Source of the DNA: an uncultured Acidiferrobacteraceae bacterium
GTDB lineage: Bacteria > Pseudomonadota > Gammaproteobacteria > Arenicellales > UBA868
Reading direction: 5' to 3'
Assembly (NCBI GenBank): GCA_913031305.1
Contig: CAJWEF010000002.1
Coordinates: 1 to 42,367, forward strand
Length of the DNA stretch: 42,367 nt
Shown here: positions 9,216 to 19,062 of the stretch, piece after piece
Position numbering within the stretch: position 1 is the stretch's first letter
Layout: each line of letters opens with the position of its first letter
Program-made: the position numbers and the translations under genes
Notes under the pieces: generated by a model
What the model saw: only the letters and a program-made list of their open reading frames with translations
Database searches by the model: none
What the model was told of the DNA's origin: nothing

Positions 9216-9540
9216 TTGGGTGGATGGCTGAGACAGAAAGTCTAATTATCAGCGCAGCGTGCCAACGGGGTTGATTAGGCAACGACCAGGACATAGCCCC
9301 TCACGCCACATTCGCCCACCCTGGGCCACACCAAGGCGTTGAACCATTCTCGGTGCGGCCAGGCCTTTGTCGCACTGGGAATTGTCAGTGCCTTGCAAAC
9401 CCCTAGACGGCGACTGCATCCGAAAATAGAATACCGCGCGTGCAGTCTGCTGATTGATTTTCCGGCCAGGTGCGCTCATCTCCTGCGGATCCCGGATCAG
9501 GGCAAATGAATAACTCGGAAATTTAAGAGAAGTAATAACT
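9216..9540. other. Intergenic region between divergent mttB-like and etfB genes
   Basis: About 325 bases without a convincing gene. The minus-strand frame that runs through it has no family resemblance. It should carry the promoters for both flanking genes; the best candidate found for etfB is described separately. No riboswitch-like motif was recognised. Confidence 0.5.
9404..9432 (+). promoter_or_regulatory. Candidate sigma-70 promoter for etfBA
   Basis: TAGACG at 9404-9409 (4 of 6 matches to the -35 consensus), a 17-base spacer, then TAGAAT at 9427-9432 (5 of 6 matches to -10). It lies about 110 bases upstream of the etfB start. Seen by eye only; the -35 is weak. Confidence 0.35.
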
Positions 9541-10290
9541 ATGAAAGTACTTGTACCGATTAAACGTGTGATCGATGCCAACATTAAAGTGCGCGTCAAG
9601 GCGGACGAAAGTGGTGTGGAATTAAACAACGTCAAGATGGCGATGAATCCTTTTTGTGAGATCGCAGTCGAAGAAGCTATTCGGCTGCGTGAGTCGGGTC
9701 ACGCTGAAGAAGTTATTGTGGTTACTGTGGGGCCAGCCCAGAGTCAGGAAACTTTGCGCACCGCCCTGGCGATGGGGGCCGACCGCGCGATCCTGGTCGA
9801 GGCAGACCCAGCACCTGAGCCGCTGGCCGTTGCCAAGTTGCTCAAGGCGGTCGTCGAAAAAGAGACCCCCGGTCTGGTGTTGCTTGGGAAGCAGGCTATC
9901 GATGGCGATAACAATCAGACCGGGCAAATGCTGTCAGGTTTGCTGGGATGGTCGATTGGAACCTTTGCCTCCCACCTTGAAGTTGACGATGCGGCAGTGC
10001 GTGTCACGCGGGAAGTGGATGGCGGCCTGGAGAATATTGAACTGGTCCCGCCGGCGATCGTTACAGTCGACCTTCGCCTTAATGAACCCCGTTACGCTTC
10101 ATTACCCAATATTATGAAAGCAAAAAAGAAGCCTCTGGATATGTTAACCCCCGAGACCCTTGGGGTTGATGTGAGCCCACGCCTTGAAACCATAAGGGTA
10201 ATTGATCCCCCGGCCCGTGCGGCCGGAGCCCGCGTGACGAGCGCCCAAGAACTGGTAGATAAACTTCGCAACGAAGCAAAGGTGATTTGA
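9541..10290 (+). CDS. etfB: Electron transfer flavoprotein beta subunit
   Basis: 249 aa, the normal length for EtfB. The N-terminus [12 protein letters not shown] and the ADRAILVE and [16 protein letters not shown] segments are hallmarks of the beta subunit. EtfB binds AMP and forms a heterodimer with EtfA that collects electrons from flavin dehydrogenases and delivers them to ETF:ubiquinone oxidoreductase. Its TGA shares one base with the etfA ATG (TGATG), a translational-coupling arrangement. The location next to the DMGDH-like dehydrogenase makes that enzyme a plausible electron donor. Acyl-CoA dehydrogenases elsewhere in the genome could also use this ETF, and ETF-QO itself is not in the window. 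Confidence 0.95.
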   Translation: MKVLVPIKRVIDANIKVRVKADESGVELNNVKMAMNPFCEIAVEEAIRLRESGHAEEVIVVTVGPAQSQETLRTALAMGADRAILVEADPAPEPLAVAKLLKAVVEKETPGLVLLGKQAIDGDNNQTGQMLSGLLGWSIGTFASHLEVDDAAVRVTREVDGGLENIELVPPAIVTVDLRLNEPRYASLPNIMKAKKKPLDMLTPETLGVDVSPRLETIRVIDPPARAAGARVTSAQELVDKLRNEAKVI

Positions 10291-11231
10291 TGAGCATTCT
10301 GGTTATTGCAGAACATGACAACACGAGCCTGCGTCCTGCAACACTGAATACGGTGAGTGCAGCTGTTGTCCTGGGTGGCGAGATAGATCTTCTGGTCGCC
10401 GGTGGGGACTGCCAGGGTGCGGCAGATGAAGCCGCTACGGTCGCCGGGGTGTCACGGGTCCTGATGGCTGATGATCCGGCCCTGACCGATGGCCTGGCGG
10501 AAAACCTGGCACCATTAATTGAGAGTATCGCCCGGGACTATTCCCATGTGCTGGCGCCTGCCACGACATATGGGAAAAACCTGCTTCCTCGGGTTGCGGC
10601 TCTACTGGATGTTCAACAGATCTCTGACATTAGCGCAATAGAGAGCCCTGATACTTTTGTAAGGCCAATTTACGCAGGCAATGCCTTGGCGACTGTGCGT
10701 TCCCTGGATGCGGTAAAGCTGATTACGGTTCGCAGCACCGCGTTCGATGCGGCGGGGCAAGCCAGCGCTGCGCCGATCGAGATGGTATCGGGAAGCCAGG
10801 AGGCCGGACTGTCGAAATTTATCGGCGAAGAATTGACTCGCTCGGAGCGACCTGAACTGACAACGGCCGATATCATCGTGTCCGGCGGCAGAGGGATGCA
10901 AAGTTCAGAGAACTTTGAGATGCTGGAAAGTTTGGCCGACAAGTTAGGGGCTGCCGTTGGCGCATCGCGAGCCGCTGTTGATGCTGGGTACGTGCCTAAT
11001 GACTACCAGGTCGGCCAGACCGGGAAGGTCGTTGCACCGGACCTTTATATCGCTGTGGGTATTTCGGGCGCTATTCAACATCTTGCGGGGATGAAAGACT
11101 CAAAAATCATAGTCGCGATCAACAAAGATGAGGAAGCGCCGATCTTCCAGGTGGCGGATTACGGCTGGGTCGCGGATTTATTTGAAGCGATTCCACAGCT
11201 TGAAGAAGCACTGGATTCGCCGTCGCCATGA
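10290..11231 (+). CDS. etfA: Electron transfer flavoprotein alpha subunit
   Basis: About 313 aa from the ATG at 10290, which overlaps the etfB stop by one base; a TTG one codon earlier is in frame but less likely. The C-terminal FAD-binding domain is clear: [14 protein letters not shown] near residue 200, then [19 protein letters not shown] and IQHLAGM near 245-270, which contact FAD. It forms the ETF heterodimer with EtfB and carries the redox-active flavin. A perfect 11-bp inverted repeat starts 9 bases after the stop. Confidence 0.95.
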   Translation: MSILVIAEHDNTSLRPATLNTVSAAVVLGGEIDLLVAGGDCQGAADEAATVAGVSRVLMADDPALTDGLAENLAPLIESIARDYSHVLAPATTYGKNLLPRVAALLDVQQISDISAIESPDTFVRPIYAGNALATVRSLDAVKLITVRSTAFDAAGQASAAPIEMVSGSQEAGLSKFIGEELTRSERPELTTADIIVSGGRGMQSSENFEMLESLADKLGAAVGASRAAVDAGYVPNDYQVGQTGKVVAPDLYIAVGISGAIQHLAGMKDSKIIVAINKDEEAPIFQVADYGWVADLFEAIPQLEEALDSPSP

Positions 11232-11239
11232 GAAAATAA

Positions 11240-11264
11240 GATACCCCGGCCGGGCCGGGGTATC
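11240..11264. terminator. Strong GC-rich hairpin after etfA
   Basis: Perfect 11-bp stem (left arm GATACCCCGGC at 11240-11250, right arm GCCGGGGTATC at 11254-11264) with a 3-base loop, starting 9 bases after the etfA stop. No T-tract follows, so it is either an mRNA 3'-end stabiliser or a non-classical terminator. Confidence 0.45.
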
Positions 11265-11392
11265 AGCCGTTGTGACGACCCTTCCGGGGATAGATGTTCA
11301 TCTTATTCTCCGGCGTACTTCCTTGTACTGTACGGTTCTACTCACAACGACAGCGCAAGTATTAACTGCCAGGATCACCCTGGTCTGTGAAT

Positions 11393-11427
11393 AATGTCAC
11401 GACCGCCATCGCACGGTGGTTGACATT
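11393..11427. repeat. Interrupted inverted repeat at the 3' end of the phosphatase gene
   Basis: Outer arms AATGTCA (11393-11399) and TGACATT (11421-11427) pair over 7 bp. After a 2-base bulge, inner arms ACCGCC and GGTGGT pair over 6 bp with one G-T. It lies just past the stop of the minus-strand phosphatase and could end transcription of that gene. There is no T-run on either side. Confidence 0.3.
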
Positions 11428-11429
11428 GA

Positions 11430-12140
11430 TCAGTTGTTAGGCGCGCCTTGATTCAGGCGCAGTCTCTCGAGTATGTCCCAAGGTTGACAGATGACCCAGT
11501 CGGCTTTCCAGTTCGGAATTTGTGAGGGGTGGCCGTATCCCCAGGTCACCGCTGCTGTTGCCATGCCTGATGCCTTTCCGGCAACGATATCGCGCAGGTC
11601 GTCCCCCACATATACCGTCCGGTTGGCTGCGACGCCCGACTCATCACAAGCATGAAGCAGCGGTAAAGGGTCAGGCTTGGATCGAGAAAGGGTATCACCG
11701 CTAACGATAGAGGCCGCGCGGTCGTGCAGGCCAAGCGCTTTAACCAAGGGCTCGGTAAAACGAGCCGGTTTGTTGGTTACGATTCCCCAGGGCATCATTT
11801 GCCGATCAAATTCGCTCAGCAACTTTTCGATACCCAGGAAAAGCCGGGTTTTCTCGCAAAGATGCTCCTCGTAATAATCAAGGAGCTGTTGTCGCAGGGG
11901 ACTGGTCGAGGCCTGCTTAAGGGATAAGTTAAAGCCCTTCTGGATCAGGCGTACACTGCCACCGGCAACCCACCATCGGCCGTGTTCCAGGGTTACCGGT
12001 TGCCGCCCCGCCCCAATGAGTACTGCGTTAAGGGCATCTACCAGGTCCGGTGCGGTATCAGCAAGGGTACCATCGAGGTCGAAAAGCACGCATTCCGTGC
12101 CGCCAGACAGATCACCAGAAGGCACGGAATCTTCGGTCAC
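11430..12140 (-). CDS. HAD-superfamily phosphatase, phosphoglycolate phosphatase / MupP-like
   Basis: Protein of 236 aa with the HAD fold: motif I DLDGT with nucleophile Asp21 and acid Asp23, motif II in GIVTNK, motif III lysine in SKPDP, and motif IV in YVGDDLRD. It belongs to the Gph branch. Its ATG overlaps the ubiG stop by 4 bases (ATGA), so the two are co-translated. In Pseudomonas the gene beside ubiG is mupP, an N-acetylmuramate-6-phosphate phosphatase of peptidoglycan recycling that was long annotated as gph. That position favours MupP here, but the sequence alone does not separate the two activities. The first 14 residues before the HAD core are variable. Confidence 0.8.
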   Translation of the reverse strand: MTEDSVPSGDLSGGTECVLFDLDGTLADTAPDLVDALNAVLIGAGRQPVTLEHGRWWVAGGSVRLIQKGFNLSLKQASTSPLRQQLLDYYEEHLCEKTRLFLGIEKLLSEFDRQMMPWGIVTNKPARFTEPLVKALGLHDRAASIVSGDTLSRSKPDPLPLLHACDESGVAANRTVYVGDDLRDIVAGKASGMATAAVTWGYGHPSQIPNWKADWVICQPWDILERLRLNQGAPNN

Positions 12141-12841
12141 GAAGCAAGAGGTTTGGAATAGTGAACAATATAGTTGATATCCACTCCGGGCCCAAGCCGG
12201 TATTTTCGCGACACCGGGTTGTAGTGCATTCCGGTGATTGCTTCAAAATGTAATGAGGCCTCACGAGCCCACTGGTCTAGTTCAGAAGGGCGAATCAACT
12301 TTTCATAATGGTGAGTTCCCCGGGGCAAAAGAGAGAGTAGATATTCGGCGCCAACAATAGCCAAAAGAAAAGCTTTGGCATTGCGATTGATAGTGGAGAA
12401 AAAGATATCTCCCCCTGGGGCGAGCAATTGGGCGCAGGCGTTAACCGTTTGTGCAGGATCCGGGACATGCTCCAGCATCTCAAGACAACAGATTAGATCA
12501 AAGGGCGCTTCTTTTTGTTGTGCGAGATCTTCTGCCGTGATAATTCGATAGTCAATCTCAGCCTTGGATTGGCGGGCATGAAGGCGGGCAACGCCAATTG
12601 GCGCAGCGCCGGCATCAATGCCGATGACACGCGCGCCACGAGACCACAGCCCCTCGGTAAGGAGTCCTCCCCCGCAGCCGACGTCTAGTGCCCGGCACCC
12701 ATCAAGGGCAGTACGCCCGGCGATATAGTCAAGACGTAAAGGATTGATTTGATGTAGCGGCGCGAACTCGCTGGCAGGGTCCCACCATCGCGAGGCCAGC
12801 GCTTCAAACTTGGCAATCTCGCTTGGGTCTATGTTTTTCAT
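12137..12841 (-). CDS. ubiG: Ubiquinone biosynthesis O-methyltransferase UbiG
   Basis: 234 aa from the ATG at 12841; six further residues up to 12859 are in frame, but homologues begin at the MKNIDPSEIAKFEALASRWW position. UbiG carries out both O-methylations of ubiquinone synthesis with S-adenosylmethionine. The N-terminal EIAKFEALASRWWDP and PLRLDYI segments are specific to UbiG. The SAM-binding loop is ALDVGCGGGLLTEGL, and CCLEMLEHVPDP is the post-motif. Its presence shows that the organism makes ubiquinone. It diverges from the tRNA-fMet promoter and is translationally coupled to the downstream phosphatase. Confidence 0.95.
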   Translation of the reverse strand: MKNIDPSEIAKFEALASRWWDPASEFAPLHQINPLRLDYIAGRTALDGCRALDVGCGGGLLTEGLWSRGARVIGIDAGAAPIGVARLHARQSKAEIDYRIITAEDLAQQKEAPFDLICCLEMLEHVPDPAQTVNACAQLLAPGGDIFFSTINRNAKAFLLAIVGAEYLLSLLPRGTHHYEKLIRPSELDQWAREASLHFEAITGMHYNPVSRKYRLGPGVDINYIVHYSKPLAS

Positions 12842-12965
12842 ATTTTTCAAAAAAAGCATTAAGTGCGTATTCTAGTCAGATCAGGGTAGGGCTAAAACGA
12901 ATACCAGCGACAGCCCGTCGCGGGCCACGGCTCAGCTTAGGTGATTCGACGAATGCTATGATTTC

Positions 12966-12994
12966 TTGAATGTGATTACCGATACGAATATAAT
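12966..12994 (+). promoter_or_regulatory. Strong sigma-70 promoter for tRNA-fMet
   Basis: TTGAAT at 12966-12971, a 17-base spacer, and a perfect TATAAT at 12989-12994. The expected start, near 13001, is only a few bases before the tRNA 5' end. This is the best-looking promoter in the window. Confidence 0.8.
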
Positions 12995-13007
12995 AACCGG
13001 TTGCTGT

Positions 13008-13084
<77 letters not shown>

Positions 13085-13105
13085 AATGTGGAGATTGATC
13101 GATGG

Positions 13106-13130
13106 CCCCGCAACAGCGGGGTTTGTTTTT
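13106..13130 (+). terminator. Intrinsic terminator/attenuator between tRNA-fMet and rimP
   Basis: Six-bp stem CCCCGC/GCGGGG (13106-13111 and 13116-13121) with loop AACA, followed by TTTGTTTTT. It is a classical Rho-independent terminator that would release the tRNA transcript. Read-through would feed the downstream operon, since no separate strong rimP promoter was seen. Confidence 0.8.
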
Positions 13131-13174
13131 GGAGTTTTTGACTAAAGGTAAGCGAGGTTGGGGAATAAAGAGGC

Positions 13175-13657
13175 ATGGTCTTTGCGGCGGATACACTCCG
13201 GATCAGGACTTTACTTGAACCCGCTCTTGAGGGAATGGGGTATGAGGTCATCATGATTGAACTGACAGGATCAAGCACAGCGGGTCAGGTGATGCGCGTC
13301 TACATCGATGCCCCCGGGGGCATCCTGTTGGATGACTGCGAACAAGTCAGCAGGCAGGTGAGCGCCATTCTTGATGTTGAGGACCCCATTAAAGGCGAGT
13401 ACACACTTGAAGTGTCTTCGCCAGGCCTTGATCGACCACTGGTGACCCCTGAGCATTTCAGTCGGTTCCAGGGCGATCAGATCAAAGTTACTATGCGCAG
13501 CCTGCAGATGGGCCGGCGCAGATTCACTGGGACCCTTTCGGAGGTTGGAGCTGACTCGGTCGTGGTCGAGGTGGATGGAGAGCCCTATGAACTGCCGTTT
13601 AACGATATGGAAAAGGCTAACCTGGTGGCACCCGGCCCCCGGCGAACAGGCCATTGA
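13175..13657 (+). CDS. rimP: Ribosome maturation factor RimP
   Basis: 160 aa; RimP (YhbC/P15a) assists late maturation of the 30S subunit. The family pattern is visible: N-terminal LEPALEGMGYEVIMIEL, the middle DDCEQVSRQVSAILD, and VSSPGLDRPL near residue 85. A C-terminal SH3-like barrel ends in NDMEKANLV. The ATG at 13175 has AAAGAGG just upstream. It is first protein gene of the nusA operon and lies 33 bases before nusA. Confidence 0.95.
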   Translation: MVFAADTLRIRTLLEPALEGMGYEVIMIELTGSSTAGQVMRVYIDAPGGILLDDCEQVSRQVSAILDVEDPIKGEYTLEVSSPGLDRPLVTPEHFSRFQGDQIKVTMRSLQMGRRRFTGTLSEVGADSVVVEVDGEPYELPFNDMEKANLVAPGPRRTGH

Positions 13658-13690
13658 TCTGCGCGAGCGATTCGCTATGGAGAGCGAAAA

Positions 13691-15193
13691 ATGACCAAAG
13701 ATGACGTTTTAATGATGGCCGATGTTTTATCCAAAGAGAAGGACATTGGCCACGATATCGTATTTGAGGCAATTGAAGCGGCACTTGCCACGGCAACTCG
13801 AAAGCGCAATCGTGAAGATATCGAGGTGCGCGTCAAGATTGATCGAGAAACGGGAGACTACGAAGCCTTTCGTCAATGGGAAATCATGGAAGATGATACA
13901 GCCGTTGAAAGTCCCGCGCGACAGATGACTTTGCCCGCAGCCGAGATCAGTTATCCCGATGAGTCTCACGAGGTTGGCGGGATTGTTGAGGAACCACTCG
14001 AGGTGGTTGCGACCTTTGGTCGAATCGAAGCCCAAGCGGCGAAACAGGTCATAAGCCAAAAAGTCCGGGAAGCAGAAAGAGCGCGGGTCTACGAGGAATT
14101 CAAAGATCGCGTAGGGGAGATGGTTCAGGGCGTGGTCAAACGGGTAGGCAATCGTGAGGCGATCGTCGATCTTGAGGGAGTTGAAGCGTCCTTACCACGG
14201 TCGAACTGGATTGACCGGGAGATTCTGCGCAGCGGCGACCGGATCAAGTCGATTCTCTCAGAAGTTCGCTCGGAGCCTCGCGGCCCGCAACTCATTGTCG
14301 ACCGGCGCAGTCCGGAACTCGTAATCAAACTTTTCCAGTTAGAGGTGCCTGAGGTAGGCCAGGGGGTAATAGAGATCCTTGGCGCGGCACGCGACCCGGG
14401 ATCGCGGGCGAAAATTGCTGTTCGCTCTCAAGATAAGCGGATTGACCCGGTAGGCGCGTGCGTGGGAATCCGAGGGGCCCGTGTACAAAGTGTATCCAAC
14501 GAGATTAATCTGGAAAGAATCGACATCATTACCTGGTCTGAAAATCCTGCTGAGTTTGTGATTAAAGCGCTACAACCGGCTGATGTGGACTCGATTCTGG
14601 TTGATGAGGAATCTAAGGCAATGGATGTTGTCGTCGAAGAAGCGCAACTGTCGCTTGCGATAGGGCGTGGCGGGCAAAACGTTCGTTTGGCATCAGATCT
14701 GACGGGTTGGGAACTCAACATCATGACTGATGAGGCTGCCGCCGAGAAGGCCGAGCAGGAGGCTCAGCAATCATGCGAGCGTTTGATGACCCAACTGAAT
14801 ATAGATGCGGAAGTGGCCGGAGTCCTGGTTGAAGAAGGATTCGTGACCCCTGAGGAGGTTGCTTACGTGCCAGCACAGGAATTGCTGGACGTTGAAGGAT
14901 TCGATGAAGAACTCGTCGAGCAATTGCGCGAACGTGCTCGGGATTTTCTGGATATCCGGGAGATCGCGGAGTTAGAACGCACTCGGCCGGAGCCGGACCT
15001 GCAGAACATGGAAGGTATGGACGAGGAGACTGCAGTACTTTTTGCCTCGAATGGAGTCCGATCCATGGAAGAACTCGCGGAGTGCGCCACCGATGAATTG
15101 GTCGAACTGACCGGAATCGACGAAGTCCGAGCCGGTGAATTAATCATGACTGCGCGAGCCCCGTGGTTTGTCGAAGCGCAGAACGCACCGTAA
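13691..15193 (+). CDS. nusA: Transcription termination/antitermination factor NusA
   Basis: 500 aa, full length for a gammaproteobacterial NusA. Order of domains: an N-terminal RNA polymerase-binding domain (1-130); S1 (about 135-200, [21 protein letters not shown]); KH1 (around 245-275, containing [13 protein letters not shown]); KH2 (around 315-345, containing [13 protein letters not shown]); and two acidic C-terminal repeats (about 365-490) ending in helix-hairpin-helix-like [14 protein letters not shown]. It modulates pausing, Rho-independent termination and antitermination. It is preceded by GGAG and followed by infB after 23 bases. Confidence 0.97.
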   Translation: MTKDDVLMMADVLSKEKDIGHDIVFEAIEAALATATRKRNREDIEVRVKIDRETGDYEAFRQWEIMEDDTAVESPARQMTLPAAEISYPDESHEVGGIVEEPLEVVATFGRIEAQAAKQVISQKVREAERARVYEEFKDRVGEMVQGVVKRVGNREAIVDLEGVEASLPRSNWIDREILRSGDRIKSILSEVRSEPRGPQLIVDRRSPELVIKLFQLEVPEVGQGVIEILGAARDPGSRAKIAVRSQDKRIDPVGACVGIRGARVQSVSNEINLERIDIITWSENPAEFVIKALQPADVDSILVDEESKAMDVVVEEAQLSLAIGRGGQNVRLASDLTGWELNIMTDEAAAEKAEQEAQQSCERLMTQLNIDAEVAGVLVEEGFVTPEEVAYVPAQELLDVEGFDEELVEQLRERARDFLDIREIAELERTRPEPDLQNMEGMDEETAVLFASNGVRSMEELAECATDELVELTGIDEVRAGELIMTARAPWFVEAQNAP

Positions 15194-15216
15194 AAGAACC
15201 GGAGCTGGATAACTTT

Positions 15217-17703
15217 ATGCCTTCCGTAGCCATCAAGAAACTTGCTGAACAAATTGGGATCAGCGGCGACAAACTGCTTCAGCAGCTCGACAACGCAGGC
15301 ATCCAGGGAAAGGGTGCAGACGGTACCCTCGATGATGCTGAGCGCGATACCCTCTTGGGCTATCTTCGCGGGGGAAAAATCCGACCGTCAGCCGACGGTG
15401 TACAACAAAAAGTAACGCTCAGCCGCCGAACAACCAGCGCGGTCAAGCAGAATTCACGTACTGGACCGTCGCGAACCGTCCACGTTGAGGTCAAAAAGAG
15501 ACGGACCTACGTTCGACGCGGAGAATTGCAGCGCCAGCAAGAAGAGGTGCAGCAGGCGGCCCGTGAAGAAGAAGAGGCTCGCCAGCGCGAGCAGGCGCAG
15601 GCCGAAGCGGAAGCGCAGGCTCGAATCGTTGCCGCCGAGGAGGAGAAGAAAAAAGCCGAGGATGCGGCGAAGAGCGCGGCGGCCGAGGCGGTTGGGCAAG
15701 AATCGGGAGTAGTGCCCCAAGACCCCGGTGCAGCCCCGGTGGCGCCGCCAGGAGAGGGTAAGCCTACAGGACGACGCGAGGAAAAACCCAAAAAACGCAA
15801 AGGTAAGGGCAAACCTGCGGTAGGCGGCGAGTTACATATGGCTTTGGGGAAACGGGGGCGACGAAAACCCCGTCAGACGATCAAGCCGAGAAAATTGACC
15901 TCAGCCACAGCGGGGCAGCACGCTTTCGAGAAGCCAGTAGAGCCCGTCAGCCGCGAGATTGCGATCCCGGAGACCGTCTCAGTTGCCGATTTAGCCCAGT
16001 CCATGTCGGTAAAGGCGGCTGAGGTTATCCGAGTCCTTATGGAAATGGGCAGTATGGTGACCATTAACCAAGTGCTAGATCAAGATACTGCGATGCTGGT
16101 GGTTGAGGAAATGGGTCACAAAGCCAGCACGGCCGAGCGCGATGATCCCGAGGCGATGCTGGTCATCGATGAGAGTGCCAGTGATTTGCCTACTGTTCCC
16201 AGGGCCCCGGTGGTTACCGTGATGGGGCATGTCGATCATGGCAAGACGTCTTTGTTGGATTATCTTCGCAAAACCAAAGTTACCGCAGGGGAGGCCGGGG
16301 GCATCACGCAGCATATTGGCGCTTATCGTGTTGCTACTCCTCGAGGAACGATTACTTTCCTGGATACGCCTGGTCACGAGGCATTCAGCGCGATGCGATC
16401 CCGAGGCGCAAAGGTAACTGACTTGGTAATTCTGGTGGTTGCCGCGGACGATGGCGTCAAGCCTCAGACTGTCGAAGCGATCAATCATGCCCGCAACGCC
16501 AAGGTTCCGTTGATTGTAGCGATCAATAAAATGGACAAGGAAGATGCTGATCCCGATCGGGTAAAACAGGAGCTTTCAACGCATGATGTAATTTCCGAGG
16601 CATGGGGGGGCGATACTCTGGTCAACGAGGTTTCAGCGTTGACCGGCGACGGGGTTGATACCTTGCTCGAATCGGTATTGCTTCAGTCCGAGCTTTTGGA
16701 CCTCCGCGCTCCGGATCAAGGTCCTGCGGTAGGTGCTGTGGTTGAAGCCCGACTCGATCGAGGCAAGGGAGTGGTAGCGACTATCCTGGTCCAACGTGGA
16801 AACTTAGCTAAAGGAGACATAATCCTTGCCGGGCGAGAGTTTGGGCGTGTGCGCGCGATGACGAGCGATTCTGGACAGACGATCAAGAATGCCGGACCAT
16901 CGATACCGGTAGAAATTCAAGGCCTTGGTGGCGTGCCCGACTCCGGGGACGAATTCGCGGTTGTCACGGATGAGCGAAAGGCGCGTGAGATCAGCAGTTA
17001 CCGCCAGGGCAAGTTCAAGGAAGTGAAGCTGGCGAAACAGCAAAAAGCCAAACTGGAGAGCGTGTTCAACCAGATGGGCGACGGTCAAGTCAAACCCTTG
17101 AACTTGATTATCAAGGCAGATGTGCAAGGTTCAGTCGAAGCATTGACTGATTCGTTGGAGAAACTTAGTAACGACGAAGTGAAAGTCGTGGTCGTGCACG
17201 GCATGGTCGGTGGTATCAACGAATCCGACGTTAACCTTGCCTCGGCCTCGGATGCGATTATTTTTGCTTTTAATGTTCGCGCAGATGCGACTGCCAGAAA
17301 ACTGATCGAATCCGAAGAGATCGACGTGCACTACCATAACGTCATCTACGACGTTATGGATGAGGTGAGAGCTGCGTTGACAGGACTGCTTTCCCCGATT
17401 ATCCGAGAGCAGGCGGTTGGACTTGCGGAGGTGCGTGATGTATTCCGGGTGGCCAAGCTTGGAGCGGTTGCGGGGTGTCGAGTGATTGATGGAGAGGTTC
17501 GTCGTAATCTGCCAGTCAGGGTGTTGCGCGACAACGTGGTAATATTTGACGGAGCAATTGATTCGCTAAAACGTTTTAAAGACGATGTCAGCGAAGTCAA
17601 ATCTGGGTTTGAATGTGGCATTGGGGTGAAAAACTACAACGACATCAAACCAGGTGATCAGATCGAGATTTACCAGACGATCGAACAGGCGCCAACCCTC
17701 TAA
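15217..17703 (+). CDS. infB: Translation initiation factor IF-2
   Basis: 828 aa from the ATG at 15217, which follows GGAGC at 15201-15205 and matches the [16 protein letters not shown] start of IF-2; the in-frame ATG at 15163 lies inside nusA. The N-terminal IF2N module is followed by a long low-complexity linker rich in Glu, Ala, Arg and Gln (about 95-220) and a second IF2N module (about 250-310). The GTPase domain starts near 332 with G1 GHVDHGKT, G3 DTPGH and G4 NKMD. Domains II, III and IV complete the protein. It delivers fMet-tRNA to the 30S subunit, so it sits in the same locus as its own initiator tRNA. Confidence 0.97.
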   Translation: MPSVAIKKLAEQIGISGDKLLQQLDNAGIQGKGADGTLDDAERDTLLGYLRGGKIRPSADGVQQKVTLSRRTTSAVKQNSRTGPSRTVHVEVKKRRTYVRRGELQRQQEEVQQAAREEEEARQREQAQAEAEAQARIVAAEEEKKKAEDAAKSAAAEAVGQESGVVPQDPGAAPVAPPGEGKPTGRREEKPKKRKGKGKPAVGGELHMALGKRGRRKPRQTIKPRKLTSATAGQHAFEKPVEPVSREIAIPETVSVADLAQSMSVKAAEVIRVLMEMGSMVTINQVLDQDTAMLVVEEMGHKASTAERDDPEAMLVIDESASDLPTVPRAPVVTVMGHVDHGKTSLLDYLRKTKVTAGEAGGITQHIGAYRVATPRGTITFLDTPGHEAFSAMRSRGAKVTDLVILVVAADDGVKPQTVEAINHARNAKVPLIVAINKMDKEDADPDRVKQELSTHDVISEAWGGDTLVNEVSALTGDGVDTLLESVLLQSELLDLRAPDQGPAVGAVVEARLDRGKGVVATILVQRGNLAKGDIILAGREFGRVRAMTSDSGQTIKNAGPSIPVEIQGLGGVPDSGDEFAVVTDERKAREISSYRQGKFKEVKLAKQQKAKLESVFNQMGDGQVKPLNLIIKADVQGSVEALTDSLEKLSNDEVKVVVVHGMVGGINESDVNLASASDAIIFAFNVRADATARKLIESEEIDVHYHNVIYDVMDEVRAALTGLLSPIIREQAVGLAEVRDVFRVAKLGAVAGCRVIDGEVRRNLPVRVLRDNVVIFDGAIDSLKRFKDDVSEVKSGFECGIGVKNYNDIKPGDQIEIYQTIEQAPTL

Positions 17704-17724
17704 CCGGTCGCGTAGGAGTAATTG

Positions 17725-18093
17725 ATGCAGGGCGTAGACCGGACACGCCGCGTCGGCCAATTAATCCGTCGGGAACTCGCCTCAATTATTGCGCGTGAGC
17801 TGCCGGGTTCGGCGCTTGGGATCCTATCTCTTACTGCGGTGTCAGTCAGCAAAGACCTGCGCTTTGCCCGTGTGTTTGTCACTGCACTTTCCCCAAAAGT
17901 CACAGAAGCCGGGGTTGCGCCATACTTGAATGAACACGCGGGGGCGTTGCGATGGCAACTTGGCCAGCGGGTTAAGTTGCGCCGTGTACCGGAAATTGTT
18001 TTCGAATATGATGGCAGTATTGAACGCGGAACACGGCTCTCCCGGTTGATCGATGGCTTAGAGACTCCCGACGGAGAGAACGATGGGCCGTAG
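17725..18093 (+). CDS. rbfA: Ribosome-binding factor A
   Basis: 122 aa from the ATG at 17725, preceded by TAGGAG; a TTG one codon earlier is also in frame. RbfA is a small KH-fold protein that matures the 5' end of 16S rRNA and aids cold adaptation. The N-terminus RTRRVGQLIRRELASII, the VSVSKDLRFARVFV strand, and the RRVPEIVFEYDGSIERG segment are diagnostic. It overlaps truB by 11 bases. Confidence 0.95.
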   Translation: MQGVDRTRRVGQLIRRELASIIARELPGSALGILSLTAVSVSKDLRFARVFVTALSPKVTEAGVAPYLNEHAGALRWQLGQRVKLRRVPEIVFEYDGSIERGTRLSRLIDGLETPDGENDGP

Positions 18094-19009
18094 ACGCCGA
18101 GAAGTACGAGGTGAAGCGGTTGATGGAATATTGCTGTTAGATAAACCTGCAGGCATCACCTCTAATGGGGCTTTGCAGAACGCCCGTAAACTCTTGCACG
18201 CGCGCAAGGCTGGACATACCGGCAGCCTTGATCCCATTGCCACGGGATTGCTTCCCTTATGTTTTGGCAAGACCACGCGCTGGTCAGGCTATTTTCTGGG
18301 ATCCGACAAACACTATAAAACGCGGATCCGTTTAGGCGAATCAACCGATACCGGCGACTGCGAGGGAAAAATTGTCTCGCAGACCCAAGTCACGGTAACC
18401 AAGCAACAACTCTTAAGCGCGCTGGATTCTTTCCGCGGTTGCTATACGCAGATTCCGCCTATGTATTCTGCCATTAAGGTCAATGGTCAGCCGTTGTATA
18501 AGCTCGCGCGCCAAGGTAAAGAGATTAAGCGCGAGGGTCGTGAAGTTGTTGTTAAATCCCTTAAGGTGCTCAGTTTCGATGGGCAGGATGTAGAGTTGGA
18601 ACTGGTTTCTACCTCTGGGTTCTACGTACGCTCATTGGCGCATGATTTAGGCCAGGCGCTCAGTGTTGGTGGGCATGTGGTGGCTTTAAGGCGATTAGGG
18701 GTTGCAGGCCTTCGCGTGGAAAACGCAGTTACCTTAGAAGAGCTTGGAGCCCTCGTCGACCCGGCGGCCCGTCGACGCAAGTTATGCGCGGTAGATCAGA
18801 GCCTTATCCACCTTCCCGCCGTGGAATTATCCGTTGATGCGGCGTTTTACCTATGTCGTGGGCAGGCGGTTCGTGCTCGAAATCTTCCCCCAAAGGGAAG
18901 TGTGCGCCTTTATTCGAGCGGCGCGGGATTTCTGGGAATCGGCAGTGTTTCAGGCCAGGATACTGTGACGCCAGAGAGATTATCTGGGGGCGAGGTTAAA
19001 ACTGGCTGA
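18083..19009 (+). CDS. truB: tRNA pseudouridine-55 synthase TruB
   Basis: 308 aa; makes pseudouridine at position 55 in the T loop of tRNAs. The catalytic aspartate is Asp50 in GHTGSLDP, and DGILLLDKPAGITSN at the N-terminus is typical. A C-terminal PUA-like region follows (about 245-308). The ATG lies inside the end of rbfA, so the two are coupled. A likely promoter for rpsO begins 6 bases after its stop. Confidence 0.96.
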   Translation: MGRRRREVRGEAVDGILLLDKPAGITSNGALQNARKLLHARKAGHTGSLDPIATGLLPLCFGKTTRWSGYFLGSDKHYKTRIRLGESTDTGDCEGKIVSQTQVTVTKQQLLSALDSFRGCYTQIPPMYSAIKVNGQPLYKLARQGKEIKREGREVVVKSLKVLSFDGQDVELELVSTSGFYVRSLAHDLGQALSVGGHVVALRRLGVAGLRVENAVTLEELGALVDPAARRRKLCAVDQSLIHLPAVELSVDAAFYLCRGQAVRARNLPPKGSVRLYSSGAGFLGIGSVSGQDTVTPERLSGGEVKTG

Positions 19010-19014
19010 ATTTG

Positions 19015-19043
19015 TTGAGGAAATAGCACCTTGAAGGTAGAAT
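19015..19043 (+). promoter_or_regulatory. Candidate sigma-70 promoter for rpsO-pnp
   Basis: TTGAGG at 19015-19020 (4 of 6), a 17-base spacer, and TAGAAT at 19038-19043 (5 of 6), immediately after truB. It would produce a leader of roughly 190 bases before rpsO, in keeping with the internal rpsO promoter known in E. coli. Confidence 0.55.
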
Positions 19044-19062
19044 ACGGCCGCTTGCCAGCCTG

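Noticed and set aside
15490-15830. Tandem-repeat or low-complexity element
   Set aside because: It is the charged Glu/Ala/Arg linker of IF-2, a normal family feature. The antisense open frames here are composition shadows.
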